Shown: positions 51,001 to 59,204 of the stretch, piece after piece | Numbering within the stretch: position 1 is the stretch's first letter | How the letters are laid out: each line of letters opens with the position of its first letter | Source of the DNA: Megalonaias nervosa | Taxonomy: Eukaryota > Mollusca > Bivalvia > Unionida > Unionidae | DNA length: 64,000 bases | Direction: 5' to 3' | Assembly (NCBI GenBank): GCA_016617855.1 | Contig: JAECUM010009381.1 | Location: 1-64,000 of the forward strand | Translations under genes and position numbers: made by a program | Notes under the pieces: generated by a model | Databases searched by the model: none | The model's input: the letters and a program-made list of their open reading frames with translations, nothing else | What the model was told of the DNA's origin: nothing

Positions 51001-54000
51001 TACTGGATGCAGACAACACAGTGTATACCAAAATGGATTGTTCTGGAAACCAGAAAAGACAGTGAGCAGTCTGTCATCTGGAACTTTCATTTATTCTGAA
51101 ATGCCAATGAGATGATAGTGTTCAGGATCCCTTGGCAACAGGTTAGAAATTATAAATCAATCAATGAAATTGTTTTCATTTTTAAAGATTCTTGATGCTT
51201 TTCATTTTTAAAATCAGTAGAAAGGTTCAAATAGGAGGGTGTGTGAATATTATATTGAAAAGCCCATGCTGATATGACTTTCTGTTTTTCATTTTGGATG
51301 TCAGATTGGCACCATTTTCATTTTGCATCAACTAAACTTAAGTCTTTCAGTGAAAACTCCACCTTAAAACACCACTTCCTTGATGACTCGCACCGTGATA
51401 ACTTGCGAACCCACTTACAACACCGGATCAGGCATGGATCCCACTTTTAAACAAGAAAATACAGCAAAAAAATTGATCCCTATTTCTTGAACTTGAAGAA
51501 AATTGCGATCAAAATTGGTAACTCAGATATTGATATATCGCTTGTTTTATGGTCTAAAACGGTAGATAGGACATGGAAATTTTTAATCAACATTTTGAAA
51601 TTATCAGCTTTTAATAAGAAGTCATATAATTGGTTACATTTTCTTTCCAAATGTCATTCTTTGTACACCGTAATTAAAGATATTGAAGGAAATTTTGATC
51701 AATCAAAATGTCACTTATGCCTAGTGTAGGCAGTACATTAATATTTAAATGCCAATTGCATAATTTTTATTAAGTGAAATCTGTGTTTTAATTCTATCTT
51801 TTAGTTCCAATTAAGTGTAATCATCATAAATGCAATGTGTATTTAAACGTAAAATGTGTCATTCTACCGTAACAGCTATGTCCACAAGCGTTTCTCTGAG
51901 AACCTAATTAAGTGCTGACCATGTTTTGATAACTGACTTGCAGAAGTATTTGTTGTTGCACTGAATTAATAGTTGGCCTCCTTTGTATTATCACATTAAC
52001 TATGTCTATTGAATCAAATAAAGGAGGTGGAATAAAAGAAAAGTTAAAAGGCACTCTAATCCTACAAACTTAAAATCTAGTGGCCCCGGTTGTATGTTGC
52101 ATGAACTCACTTTAGTTGATCAATCGAACACTGTTATAAATGTTACTGTGTATGTAACATAAACTACCTTAAATTAACTGACTCATTCACAACTGTGATC
52201 AAAGATAGCAAGGCAACCAAGCAAAAACGAATACGTCGTAAAATAAAGAGCTTGGTTTCACAGATACAGACCAGTGGGCAAGCGAGTTTCAGAGAATTCC
52301 TGAACTGGCACTTTGAGATATCCTCAAGGATGGTAAGAAGTTTCACTATTACTTCCAATGAAATCATGACATCAATATTGTACTAACTGAACAATACAAA
52401 AACTGAGTTTCGACATAGATGAGTGTCTCATGAAATAAATGTGCTAATTTTTGACAATAAAGGAATTTTGTTTGGTAAAACTACCAAACAAAATTCCTTT
52501 TTGTCAAAAATTAGCACATTTATCAACAGTTAGTCTAGTTCCTTGCTACTTTCACTCCCAACCTGGCAGTATAATATTAAATGCCACTCCGAGAACCAGA
52601 CTAATCAACAAAACAAAAATCAGTGACGTAATAATAATAACAATAAAAATAATGAGGACTTTGTATAGCGCCTAATCTTTAGAAGCTCTAAGTGCTTTAC
52701 AACATTAGACAACACACCTACAACATAAAAAAAAACAATAAACATATATAATGATATGATTACAAAAAACAAACACCATGAAATTAGAAAACATAACACA
52801 TGCTGAAATATTAAGGTAGGAAACATTATTAGGTCTTTAACTTTGTTCTTGCAATTGAAATAGGTGAGTATTAAGAGCGCTCATGAATGAGATCACTGTG
52901 TCTTTGTGTCTAAGTTCTGTGGGCAATTCGTTCCACGTTGCTGGGCCCTGGTATGCAAAAGAACATTGTCCATATGACTTCGTTTTCATAGTGGGAATAA
53001 TGAGTGTATGATTGTCAGAAGAGGAGCGTAAGTATCTTGCTGGTGTGTACACATGGGTTAGGTCGGATAGGTATGTTGGACTGGAGCCCGTCAGTGAAAC
53101 GTAGCACAGAGAACAAATTTTGTGTTTGATTCTGGATCGAATGGATAGCCAGTGTAGGGTACAGAGCAGGTGGAGGTGTGCTCTGATCGTGGTAATCTAA
53201 GGATGATCCAAGCAGCTGTGTTTTGAACTTTTTGAAGTTTCTGGAGTAGAGATATTGAGATGAACCAGACAGAATTGAGTTACAATAGTCCAATCTTGAA
53301 AGTACTAAGGAACACACAAGTGTTTTAGTGGCATCAACTGAAAGATATTTGCGAATGGAGCTGATGCGTCTCAGCTCAAGATATGCAGCCTTGCATATGT
53401 TCATGACATGTTGGTGCAATGTGAGAGTACTGTCGAGAGTAACACCTTGGTTTTGTACTGACTATGTGAATTTAATGTTGGTGTTGCTGATATTTATTGT
53501 TTGAGGTAAAGGATGTGAATGAGAAAGTCTTTGTGTTGTAATCAAAATGGCTTCCGTTTTATATTCATTCATCTGCAGCTTGTTATATGTCATCCATGAT
53601 TTCACATCAGAAATGCACCTCTCTATGCACTGGATGGTAGCATCAACTTCATTTGGGTGGCTAGATTTGTATATTTGGGTGTCATCAGTGTACAATCAGT
53701 GAGACAGTGGATGATGATCTATGACACTTGAGAGCAGCTAAGTGTATAGAATGAAGAGAACAGGTCCAAGAACAGACCCCCATGGAACACCACAACATAG
53801 ATCAACTGGGCTGGAGTGTATTCCATTTGCAGACACAATTTGTGTCCTGTTGACCAAGTAGGACTTGAACCATAGTAAGGCTGTATGATGAATGCCAAAT
53901 ACATGCTGGAGACGGTGAAGTAATATATCATGGTCTATTGTGTCAAGTGCTGCAGACAAATCAGGGAGGGTGAGGACTGTAATCTTTCCGCTATCCAAAG

Positions 54001-57000
54001 CAGAGAGAAGGTCATTTACTACTTTCAGAAGAGTAGTTTCAGTACTGTGGCAAGGGCGATATGCAGACTACATTGCTAAAAGGACTGTTTGAATTCAGAT
54101 GAGATACAAGTTAGGATAGAACAACTTTTTCTAAGATTTTTGACATGAATGGGAGATTACAAACTGGGCCGTAGTTCTTTGAATCGTTATGGTCGAGTGT
54201 TGGTTTCTTCAGCAGAGGTGTTACAATGGCAGTTCTGAAAAATGATGGGAATTCCCCGGATGAGAGAGAGTTATTAATAATATCAGTTAGTGAAGGCAAT
54301 ATTGGATCTAAGCACTCATGCAGCAGTGATGTTGGAATTGGATCAAGTTCACATGACTTTGCTGCACTCTTCATCACGACTGTACATACTAAATCCATAG
54401 AGACAGGTTCAAATGCTACTAACGGTTGCCGCTGAAATTCTGTATCGCAACTGTATGGTGATGAAGAGTGAATTGAAAATGTGTTGTCAAGCTTATCTCT
54501 AATGGTTTGTACTTTGTCACGGAAGAAATTTGCAAACAGGTCCAGAAGGTCGACTGGAGAGAAGGTAGTTGGAAGTGGTGTACATTTGTTCCTTGACATT
54601 AGCTTGTTAGTAATCTCGAATAGCTCTTTGCAGCTGGAATTTTCCGTGATCTTAGTACTGTTGTGGGCTGATTTCGCTGCATGGACTATGTTTGTGACGT
54701 TTTTCTTAGCGGCTTCATAGATTTGCTTATGAATGGTGAGTCTGGTGGAAAGCCAAAGCCTCTCAGCTTTATGGCGGTCTCTTTTAGCAGTGCAAAGCTG
54801 GTCCCGAACACTGCTATACCACGGAGAACACTTTTCAATTGATACTCTGCACTTGGTTGCTGAGGCATGTTTGTCAAGCAATGAATGCAGGCAGTTATCG
54901 AGTTGATCTGCTGTAGGAGGTAAGCCAGTTGTTAGGTTTGCTTGGATGTCATGCATTAGTTGGGCTCTATTTATCATACGGAGGTTTCTCTTAGTAGCAG
55001 ATAAAAGTGGAGGGTTAGGGACTGATACGTCAAGATGGCATATAATGCCGAGGTGATCTAATGCAAGTTCGTGGGATACCAGGCAGGACCGTAGAAAATT
55101 ATTATCAGGTCTATGAAGAATCCAGTCTAAAATGTGATCATGTTTATGGGTGGGTTGGTTAACTGAATGAGGTTGAAAACATGAATGGAATCTAGGAGTT
55201 TTGATGTGTATGGGTTTCCAGGACAGTCCAAGTGAAAGTTGAAATCTCCAAGAATAATCAGGTTACCACCTATCAAATTTCCATACTCCAGGAGATTCAG
55301 AAACTGCTCCAAAAAGAGAGATTCAGTCAGCTTGTTTTTTTCTACTAGAAGGAGGGTGGCAGAGGCAGAAAAAATGGACTGACCTTTGTTCCAGCGTGTG
55401 TAGTTTGGACTAGTTCAAATGATGTGTGGTAGAAACTGAAGGTTGTGGTGTGGTTAAGACGTAACATACAGATGATTTTGCGTACACATGATGGTTGTTG
55501 AAACCAGTTGGAACGATCTTTCACATGTTGGACATTTTGAAAATAAATGTTGTTTATTCTGAATAACAAACAACTTCATTAGAAAAAGCGCTTTATTAAC
55601 ATTTAATATAGATGTGATTGTAAACGAGAATTCAGACATTAAACAGCCCAGTTCCCTATACACAAACACACACCCCCGCGGTTTTCTCGATGTATAAGCG
55701 TATTTTTTCAATTTTTGGAGGTCCCTCGGTAACTTGCGCCCTCGCTTATAGTGCAGTCTTTGTTTGTGGACCCTGTTGTGCGCGAGTTATCGAGGGATAT
55801 GTGTACATACATGCCAACCCTGAGTGATGTATAAGCGTAATTTTTGCTAACTGGCAAAAAGCAAAATCTGACAATAAAATGCATAATCTATATATTTTCA
55901 TTACTAACATTAGTACCCCTACTTTGCTGAGGCTACAATATCATAGCTAATATATTATATGCCATAATACAGAACACCGTATGAAACATGTCATTCATTT
56001 TTACTACTAAAATGGATTGGCAGGTCAAAATACTTGGCAGAAATGGGCAAAATCCATGTTGGTTAGAACCAGAATACAAACACAAAACATAATGAAAAAT
56101 TATTTATAATAAACACTCATCTTAACTAATCTACATGTCTGTAACTTTTGCCGAATGATTGTTAAGTCCACAGATTCTGTCCTCAATCAAACTGCGGTAT
56201 TGCTTCACTCTCACATTCTTATTTATAAATTTCTAAGTAGTATTGAATTGTCCTTTTTCTAATCAGACATGTTTTGAAGTTTAAAAAGACTCATCTGGTC
56301 TAGGAAATTTCATCCACAACTCAATCCATTAAAGTCCATTTCACATAATATATGGCGCCATTTTCTTTAAAAGTACACACTGGTCCACTAACTATATTCT
56401 TCGTTGCCAATATTATGTATCTATGAGGCAAAGTTTCATGCTAATGAAACCCACCTGTTTTCTTGGAAAGGGGTATGTAGTTGCTATAAAAAGAAATCTG
56501 GGAAAGTACACATAGCTCTATGATGGATAAGTTTGTTCTTATGCTGTTCTTACGCAGCAGTCTTTTTATTTAGAATATTCTCAAATTTTATGATGAGTGG
56601 AATTAAAGAGATGATATAAATTACAAACACAACTTGTATTGCTTTATTTTTATTTCATTTCTTAACATTCTGGAATAGCACAATCCAAACACATGAAAGC
56701 GTAAAACGTAATTCGGTGAAAAAAAGCGTAACGATTACGCCAAAAGCATAATGGTTGGCATGTATGTTGATATGACAATCCATTCAGGAGGACTAGTGAT
56801 AAGATTTTATACTGGATGTCTGAGCAGTGCCATTTTCATTTAGGACCATCCTGACCTTGGGATAAATATGTGTGCAAAGTTTCATGGCAATCCTTCAAAA
56901 AGTTTAGGAGCACTAATGATAATAAACCTATAGTGAGAGGCAGGGAGGTCTATGAACAACCGGCCATCCTGTAAGCTCTTTTGGTCTATGACCAGCAGAG

Positions 57001-58698
57001 CTAACAAAATATTCAAAAACTTATAATAAAGGAGAGGACAAGTGCTGTTTGAGAAAGTTCACTGCAATCCCTTGTGAGAAATGATTATCACATTTAAATT
57101 GAGCAAGAATGGACATTTTAGACCAAATGTATCATCTGCAAACTGAGAGATGCACGTACTATACACGAAAATTATATGGTGATTTTACTGTGAACTCCTA
57201 TATGTGTTCTCTATCAGCATCTGTCCTAAGTGTCCACTACAACAAGTTTTGAAAATAAGCCTTATATTTAATCAACAATCATAAAATACTGTGAATCACC
57301 TTAAATTCATGGACATCAAATTTTGTAGTTTGGTTCAATAAAATACATATTCATGTATTGGTAATTCTTTGGATTGGTCATTAAAAAAAATAGAACATGA
57401 TAAAACAGTAAGCAACAATGAAATACAATAGTATACCCTCACTCCCATCCACACATCAGTAATTGGAATAATTGGGCAAGTTATTCATTGGTTACACTTA
57501 GCATAAATGCAGACCTGAATCAAAGATGCCAATTTTACATTAAGCTGCTTCTTAATGCCTGTTTTGAATGAACTGACACAGAATCTACAAAAAGAAGAAA
57601 AGAAGGGAAATTACCCACTGCTGTCCTGGCTAAGGTCTGAGATAGGTGATTCTGATTCAAATGGAGGAATTTACACAAGTAGATTATCACAAGCAAAACA
57701 CAAGTTTCAGTGCTGAATGGAAGAGTTCATATCCTTGGAGTGCAATTTGATGGATGGGATGGTAAGTCTTCCACATTGCTTAATTTTGTTTTTGATCAAC
57801 TTTATCACCTATGAATAAGATTGTGGGGGTGTGGGTGGGGTAATACTATTCCACAGGCACTATTAAAATTAATTACTTTTGTTTCCATAGAAGTATCAAT
57901 AGTAGTAGAAGGAGTCACTGTAGTAGCTGTTGGAAAGGTGGAGTACGCTTTGAATATCTGCTTGGTTCCTATTTTGTTCTGATTTTAAATTCAAGGTCTA
58001 CCTTGCCCATGAAAATCATGAAAGATGGTACCCCATGAATTTAAAGTAATTCACAATACCTCTTCCATCTCCCTGTTGTAAAGGATTTTGGCACTGGAAA
58101 CTGCGGCAAGGTTATTGGCCTCTGCTGTTGCCTGGAGGAAAAACAAGAGCACATACACGATTGTCCCAAATCTTTCAGCTCATTTGTTAAAAATCTGATT
58201 TATTTGAGAATATCAATGTTTTATGTGCCATCATCATGCTAACTGTACTAGTTTTAAGAATTTCATATGAAAAATGACCAATGTACATTTCACCTTTACA
58301 CAGACAATTCCACTCTATTTAGAGAAAGTGAACATGAACTATGGCCTTTTGATAATCATTTTAAGATTTATTTTCCCCAATCCAAACTGCAAACTCACCA
58401 ACATTTAATCCACTATCATGTAAACTCTGATCCATTTATACCAAATAAGTGATCTCTCTCATATACGCATGCACATGCACACATGCATGTGCACACACTG
58501 ACACAGGCAAGCACACAGAAAAAGTCTACACACTATCATGCTTATCCTTCATATACTGAACTTTATCTAACGATAAACTTATTTTGAAGTTTCAAGACTG
58601 GTCCTTGCAAATATGAGCTTCTATATAAAGGTTAATTTTACCTGCAACATTGACTTCGGCTCTGGTAGTTCTTCTCCCTGATAGATTTTGATATATGC
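32935..58698 (-). CDS. atl: Atlastin, 3' part of gene (four exons)
   Basis: Atlastins are dynamin-family GTPases that fuse endoplasmic reticulum tubules. Four exons join in phase 0: 58,698-58,642, 58,131-58,060, 47,544-47,113 and 33,015-32,935. Together they give 213 residues plus a stop. In order they encode the conserved YIKIYQGEELPEPKSML segment, the ATAEANNLAAV helix, the rest of the three-helix middle domain, the SKNIFSAARTP motif, two adjacent membrane helices forming the hairpin, the TWLYVHYSGE motif and a C-terminal tail. All three introns have GT donors and AG acceptors on the minus strand. The N-terminal GTPase domain is not in this window and must lie beyond 64,000. Introns measure about 0.5, 10.5 and 14.1 kb and contain the transposons listed. 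The coding sequence has no break. The promoter is outside the window and no clear polyadenylation signal was identified. Confidence 0.93.
33570..34075. repeat. 35-bp minisatellite, about 14 units
   Basis: The tandem unit contains AATGCACCTTGCATTTATAA and CACTATTCTGAACAT. The period is about 35 bp, with several 1-3 bp deletions. It is non-coding and lies 0.6 kb into atlastin intron 3. Confidence 0.9.
34320..36500. repeat. Diverged direct duplication (about 1.7 kb apart)
   Basis: Segments at about 34,370-34,640 and 36,070-36,330 share words in the same order: a GTTTGGATAAT/GTTTAGATAAT start, a GGAATTTCTAGGAGCAGATAAAAA-like core, CTCCTGT and TTGAATTTTCAAGAA. A further pair matches at about 35,330-35,390 and 36,415-36,480 (AATAAAAAGCCTCC versus AGTAGAAAGACTC, then AAAACCAAAAT/AAAACTAAAAT). 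They look like two old copies of one interspersed repeat. No coding content is recognised. A 91-codon frame at 35,208-35,483 lies partly within one copy and is not convincing. Confidence 0.45.
36525..37400 (-). pseudogene. Tyrosine recombinase remnant (DIRS-like)
   Basis: Minus-strand sequence at about 37,340-37,180 contains FMSPGGEFSAVG in one frame and YESRWRIFCSW in another, then ADFLLFSL and LSLSTIKGYIATLSSTLSS. This matches the N-terminal SAM-like core-binding domain of the recombinases in DIRS/Ngaro elements. From 37,150 the frame reads SKLSELFGGTS, then REPSRESHELRAIAASWAFF. The catalytic Arg-His-Arg-Tyr part was not recognised downstream. A GATTTAAAAAAAAAAGACCC stretch near 36,527 repeats the sequence at about 37,022, so part of this region is duplicated and diverged. 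It is not functional. Confidence 0.6.
37600..38762 (-). pseudogene. Reverse transcriptase/RNase H remnant (DIRS-like)
   Basis: The RT palm is visible as PAHRKFLFFCMG (about 38,550-38,515) and HLDDWL, with the two catalytic aspartates at 38,398-38,393. The YNQEKSDLVPSQ-type segment reads NQKSDLILSQNLF. RNase H is recognisable as LESWGAHLELENVVL at about 38,100-38,055 and by its end, NILEDSLSSEKQ, at about 37,800. It is followed by a segment found in DIRS-like elements between RNase H and recombinase (VPDQR...DAL, then YAYTFPPF). The aspartate pair survives here, but at least four frame changes and several stops inactivate the gene. Confidence 0.7.
39135..40350 (-). pseudogene. Gag-like region of the DIRS-like element
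   Basis: Two minus-strand frames, 40,260-39,937 and 39,575-39,135, lie just upstream of the RT remnant where DIRS-like elements encode their Gag-like protein. They have no motif I can name. The assignment is by position only. Between them, about 39,840-40,045, the DNA repeats words such as CCTGGTACCTGG, GGTAACC and ACCAGTGCC. Confidence 0.35.
40361..41162. other. No gene recognised
   Basis: AT-rich intronic sequence without recognisable ORFs, repeats or terminal sequences. Confidence 0.4.
41163..41300 (+). mobile_element. Decayed tRNA-derived SINE
   Basis: AAGGTGGTCAAGTGGTCTAA resembles the A-box region of the SINE at 19,097. TCTCATCTCTGTC, GTGTGAGAAA and GTATAGCCTATC follow in the same order as in that copy, and it ends in CATTAAAGG. 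The middle is deleted and the B-box is mutated. Confidence 0.5.
41400..42375 (+). mobile_element. Composite ~150-bp repeat element (3' part)
   Basis: About six diverged units are present, with words such as AGATCGGCACCATTTTCATT, GGACCAACTAGACATAAT and TTTTCAAGATGG. The 3' module follows: TTTTGTTGCAATCTTCCAAG, GATGTATGACAGACAACAG and TCGAACTAAAAACTG. No 5' module was found. It is non-coding. Confidence 0.6.
42496..43578. mobile_element. DNA transposon with CATAGCTGCCAA inverted ends
   Basis: CATAGCTGCCAA begins at 42,496, and its exact reverse complement TTGGCAGCTATG ends at 43,578. CCATTA lies immediately outside each end (42,490-42,495 and 43,579-43,584), a 6-bp direct repeat taken as the target-site duplication. 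The 1.08-kb interior carries a BED-type zinc finger remnant on the minus strand, so it probably belongs to the hAT superfamily. The usual hAT duplication is 8 bp, so the class is not certain. No transposase catalytic region remains. The ends resemble those of the element at 55.8-56.8 kb. Confidence 0.75.
43008..43259 (-). pseudogene. BED-type zinc finger fragment of a transposase
   Basis: The frame starts MSKRKAEYSEFS and continues GFVKPSSKGENFTFCKLCN. Two cysteines two residues apart (CKLC) start a BED finger. After a one-base frame change the same strand reads CDFAVGHGDALDIQEHEKAN and then KHQ, which supplies the spaced histidines of the finger (H-X4-H). BED fingers are the DNA-binding domains of many hAT transposases. 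The frameshift breaks the finger, and nothing of the transposase core follows before the element ends. Confidence 0.6.
43585..45297. other. No gene recognised
   Basis: AT-rich intronic sequence. Short frames at 43,707-43,892 (plus) and 44,278-44,063 (minus) carry no recognisable domain. Confidence 0.4.
45298..46855 (+). mobile_element. Composite ~150-bp repeat element, copy C
   Basis: The 5' module AACAAGAGCCCCTTGAAGGG starts at 45,298 and is followed by CTACTGGCCAAATAG and GAAACCATCTCTGAAACTGG, closely matching the modules at 7,977 (minus), 29,052 and 59,638. About 1 kb of unrelated sequence, including a tRNA-like stretch at 45,491-45,545 (GGTGGATCAG then GGTTGAATCC), separates it from two repeat units at 46,440-46,760. 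The 3' module includes TTATTGGCAATCATC and GTGCTAATGGATGGATGAAT. Confidence 0.5.
47113..47544 (-). CDS. atl: Atlastin exon: middle domain and membrane hairpin
   Basis: The acceptor TTTTTTTAG ends at 47,545 and the donor is CAT|GTAAGT at 47,112. The 144 codons start VCGGDKPYL, a segment placed in atlastins just after the first middle-domain helices. Residues 14-60 complete the three-helix bundle with the KMGGPEFS turn. SKNIFSAARTP (65-75) leads into two hydrophobic helices at about 76-96 and 99-121, which form the intramembrane hairpin, followed by TWLYVHYSGE and IDQIAGHIWD. All residues are in one uninterrupted frame. If the intron were retained, translation would stop after three more residues (Val-Ser-Thr). 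Identification as atlastin is firm. Confidence 0.95.
50235..50650 (+). mobile_element. Composite ~150-bp repeat fragment
   Basis: Nearly three core units with AAGATTTTCAAGACAG, ATTTTCATAAAGGACCAACT and GATATCATAAGAAGCC. Both terminal modules are missing. A single further unit fragment lies at 51,255-51,365 (GATATGACTTTCTG, GATTGGCACCATTTTCATT). Confidence 0.55.
51376..52436. other. Unassigned segment with two exon-like ORFs
   Basis: Plus-strand frames at 51,487-51,729 and 52,195-52,386 have balanced composition. The second is basic (KQKRIRRKIK) and is followed by a donor-like ATG|GTAAGA at about 52,330. I do not recognise either. CG dinucleotides are more frequent here than in the flanks, which hints at an old inserted coding element. 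Confidence 0.25.
52437..52521. repeat. Near-perfect inverted repeat (hairpin), 40-bp arms
   Basis: The left arm 52,437-52,477 and the right arm 52,482-52,521 are reverse complements except for one extra base in the left arm. They are separated only by AAAC. The stem begins AAATGTGCTAATTTTTGACA and the inner end reads TTTGTTTGGTA. Transcribed, it would fold into a long hairpin. Its origin is unknown. Confidence 0.9.
52837..54977 (-). pseudogene. LINE reverse transcriptase and C-terminal region
   Basis: The longest intact frame, 54,977-54,111 (288 codons), holds the segment before and at the start of RT (CELDPIPTSLLHECLDPILP, then PLLKKPTLDHNDSKNYGPV). RT continues with DLSAALDTIDHDILLHRL (about 53,965-53,900), GVPWGSVLGPVLF (about 53,785-53,747) and the catalytic YTDD, whose aspartates lie at 53,686-53,681. 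Downstream, SRLDYCNSILSG (about 53,290) and SYGQCSFAYQGPATWNELP belong to the conserved C-terminal part. Substitutions at normally conserved positions include Phe to Leu in AALD and Gln to Trp in GVPWGS. Frame changes occur near 54,050, 53,720, 53,460 and 53,220. Confidence 0.8.
55050..55690 (-). pseudogene. LINE apurinic-type endonuclease fragment
   Basis: The frame 55,312-55,127 contains NLIILGDFNFHLD, the conserved GDFN motif of the endonuclease of non-LTR elements, with its Asp codon at 55,246-55,244. Upstream pieces in other frames (KNKLTESLFLEQFLNLLE; VCVYRELGCLMSEF) are also typical of this domain. The element begins part-way through it, so the 5' end, and any first ORF, is missing. 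The domain normally nicks target DNA for insertion. It is inactive here. Confidence 0.75.
55723..55796. repeat. Short fold-back with CCCTCG ends
   Basis: CCCTCGGTAACTTGCGC at 55,723-55,739 pairs with 55,780-55,796 (reverse complement CCCTCGATAACTCGCGC), 15 of 17 positions. The words recall the inverted ends of pogo/Tigger-type transposons (ACCCTCGATATAACGC), so this may be a minimal remnant of one. It sits exactly between the LINE and the next element. Confidence 0.6.
55806..56766. mobile_element. Miniature transposon with CATACATGCCAACC ends
   Basis: CATACATGCCAACC begins at 55,806, and its exact reverse complement ends at 56,766. The interior is about 930 bp, AT-rich and non-coding. The subterminal regions share CGTAAT and GCGTAA motifs. 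The ends match those of the element at 42,496-43,578 in 12 of the first 14 positions, so the two probably used the same kind of transposase. GATATG occurs just outside both ends (55,796-55,801 and 56,769-56,774) but is not directly adjacent, so the duplication is uncertain. Confidence 0.65.
56767..57010 (+). mobile_element. Composite repeat fragment with 3' module
   Basis: Begins within a core unit (TTGATATGACAATCCATTCA), followed by one shortened unit and the 3' module (AAGTTTCATGGCAATCC, then CCAGCAGAGCTAA). The miniature transposon at 55.8-56.77 kb abuts its left side. Confidence 0.6.
57011..58059. other. Intronic sequence, nothing recognised
   Basis: AT-rich sequence within atlastin intron 2, directly downstream of the 58,060 donor. 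No repeat or ORF of note is seen. Confidence 0.4.
58060..58131 (-). CDS. atl: Atlastin exon: middle-domain helix
   Basis: The acceptor CCTCCAG ends at 58,132 and the donor GTATTG starts at 58,059. The 24 codons read ATAEANNLAAVSSAKILYNR then EMEE. ATAEANNLAAV is one of the most conserved stretches of atlastins, at the start of the three-helix middle domain that rearranges during membrane tethering. Both exon boundaries are in phase 0. Confidence 0.93.
58642..58698 (-). CDS. atl: Atlastin exon: GTPase/middle-domain linker region
   Basis: The acceptor TTTTTTATTCAG ends at 58,699 and the donor GTAAAA starts at 58,641. The 19 codons include YIKIYQGEELPEPKSML, which in atlastins lies at the junction between the GTPase and middle domains. 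Phase is 0 on both sides. The exon before it was not found up to 64,000. Confidence 0.93.
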
Positions 58699-59204
58699 CT
58701 GAATAAAAAAAAAAGGAGACTACCTTTTTATCCAGCCCACCATTATTTAGTATAAAAAAAAAAAAAAAACTTTATCATTAAGCTTACAATTCTGAACAAT
58801 GACATGAACCTAGAGTGCAAAGTACAAGGTGACCTTATGGACAAGCAGATGGATTCCAAAGTGATAATTAGTCTTGATAAAAAAATAAAAAATATAATAC
58901 AAGAAGGCCAATAGGGCAGGATTTTGAATAAGTTGGCCAAGTTAGTCCAATATCTCTCATCTGGCATACATTAGCCTAAAAGGAAAATATTAAAGTAACA
59001 GACAGGTAAATTGAGTTAAAAGACAATCACACAAGGATAATTTTCAGCTAACTGGTGGTACTGGACATGTTTACCTCATACTGTATTGGTATCTTTCATA
59101 TTAATGTGAAAGGTATCCCCTTTTGGTCTGAAATGGTTTGGCAGTTTTGGACAGAAAACAGTCCTTTAACATTTGTTTGATATATTAGTAACAACAGCTA
59201 TACA
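58699..59204. other. Intronic sequence, nothing recognised
   Basis: AT-rich. Short frames (for example minus 58,967-58,743) show no atlastin or other motif. Confidence 0.4.

Larger units (their letters stand above)
52628..55690 (-). mobile_element. L2-like LINE, 5'-truncated
   Basis: A non-LTR retrotransposon on the minus strand runs from the endonuclease (about 55,690-55,050) through reverse transcriptase (54,980-53,460) and the conserved C-terminal region to a stop at 52,837. The ~200-bp 3' UTR contains GTAAAGCACTTAGAGC and GGCGCTATACAAAG and ends in a (TTA)n-like tail near 52,628. This 3' end is characteristic of L2-clade elements. The coding part is almost collinear but has several frame changes. 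Orientation is the same as the atlastin gene. Target-site duplications were not identified. Confidence 0.8.
47545..58059 (-). other. Atlastin intron 2 (10.5 kb), transposon-filled
   Basis: The donor is GAG|GTATTG at 58,059 and the acceptor ends at 47,545. It contains composite-repeat fragments, a 40-bp-arm hairpin, an L2-like LINE in the orientation of the gene, a fold-back sequence and a miniature inverted-repeat element. Between 47,560 and 50,230 I see no gene. Features there are a C11 run at 47,805-47,815, short ACTTCTCCC repeats at 49,304-49,362 and a GTCTTGATGTACCAATAG-type short repeat at 49,996-50,100. Confidence 0.75.

Noticed and set aside
54226..54720. Plus-strand ORFs over the LINE
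   Set aside because: They are antisense shadows of the LINE reverse transcriptase frame on the minus strand.
58743..58967. Candidate upstream atlastin exon
   Set aside because: The minus-strand frame shows no GTPase-domain motif, and the expected residues before the YIKIYQGEE exon are not found between 58.7 and 64 kb.
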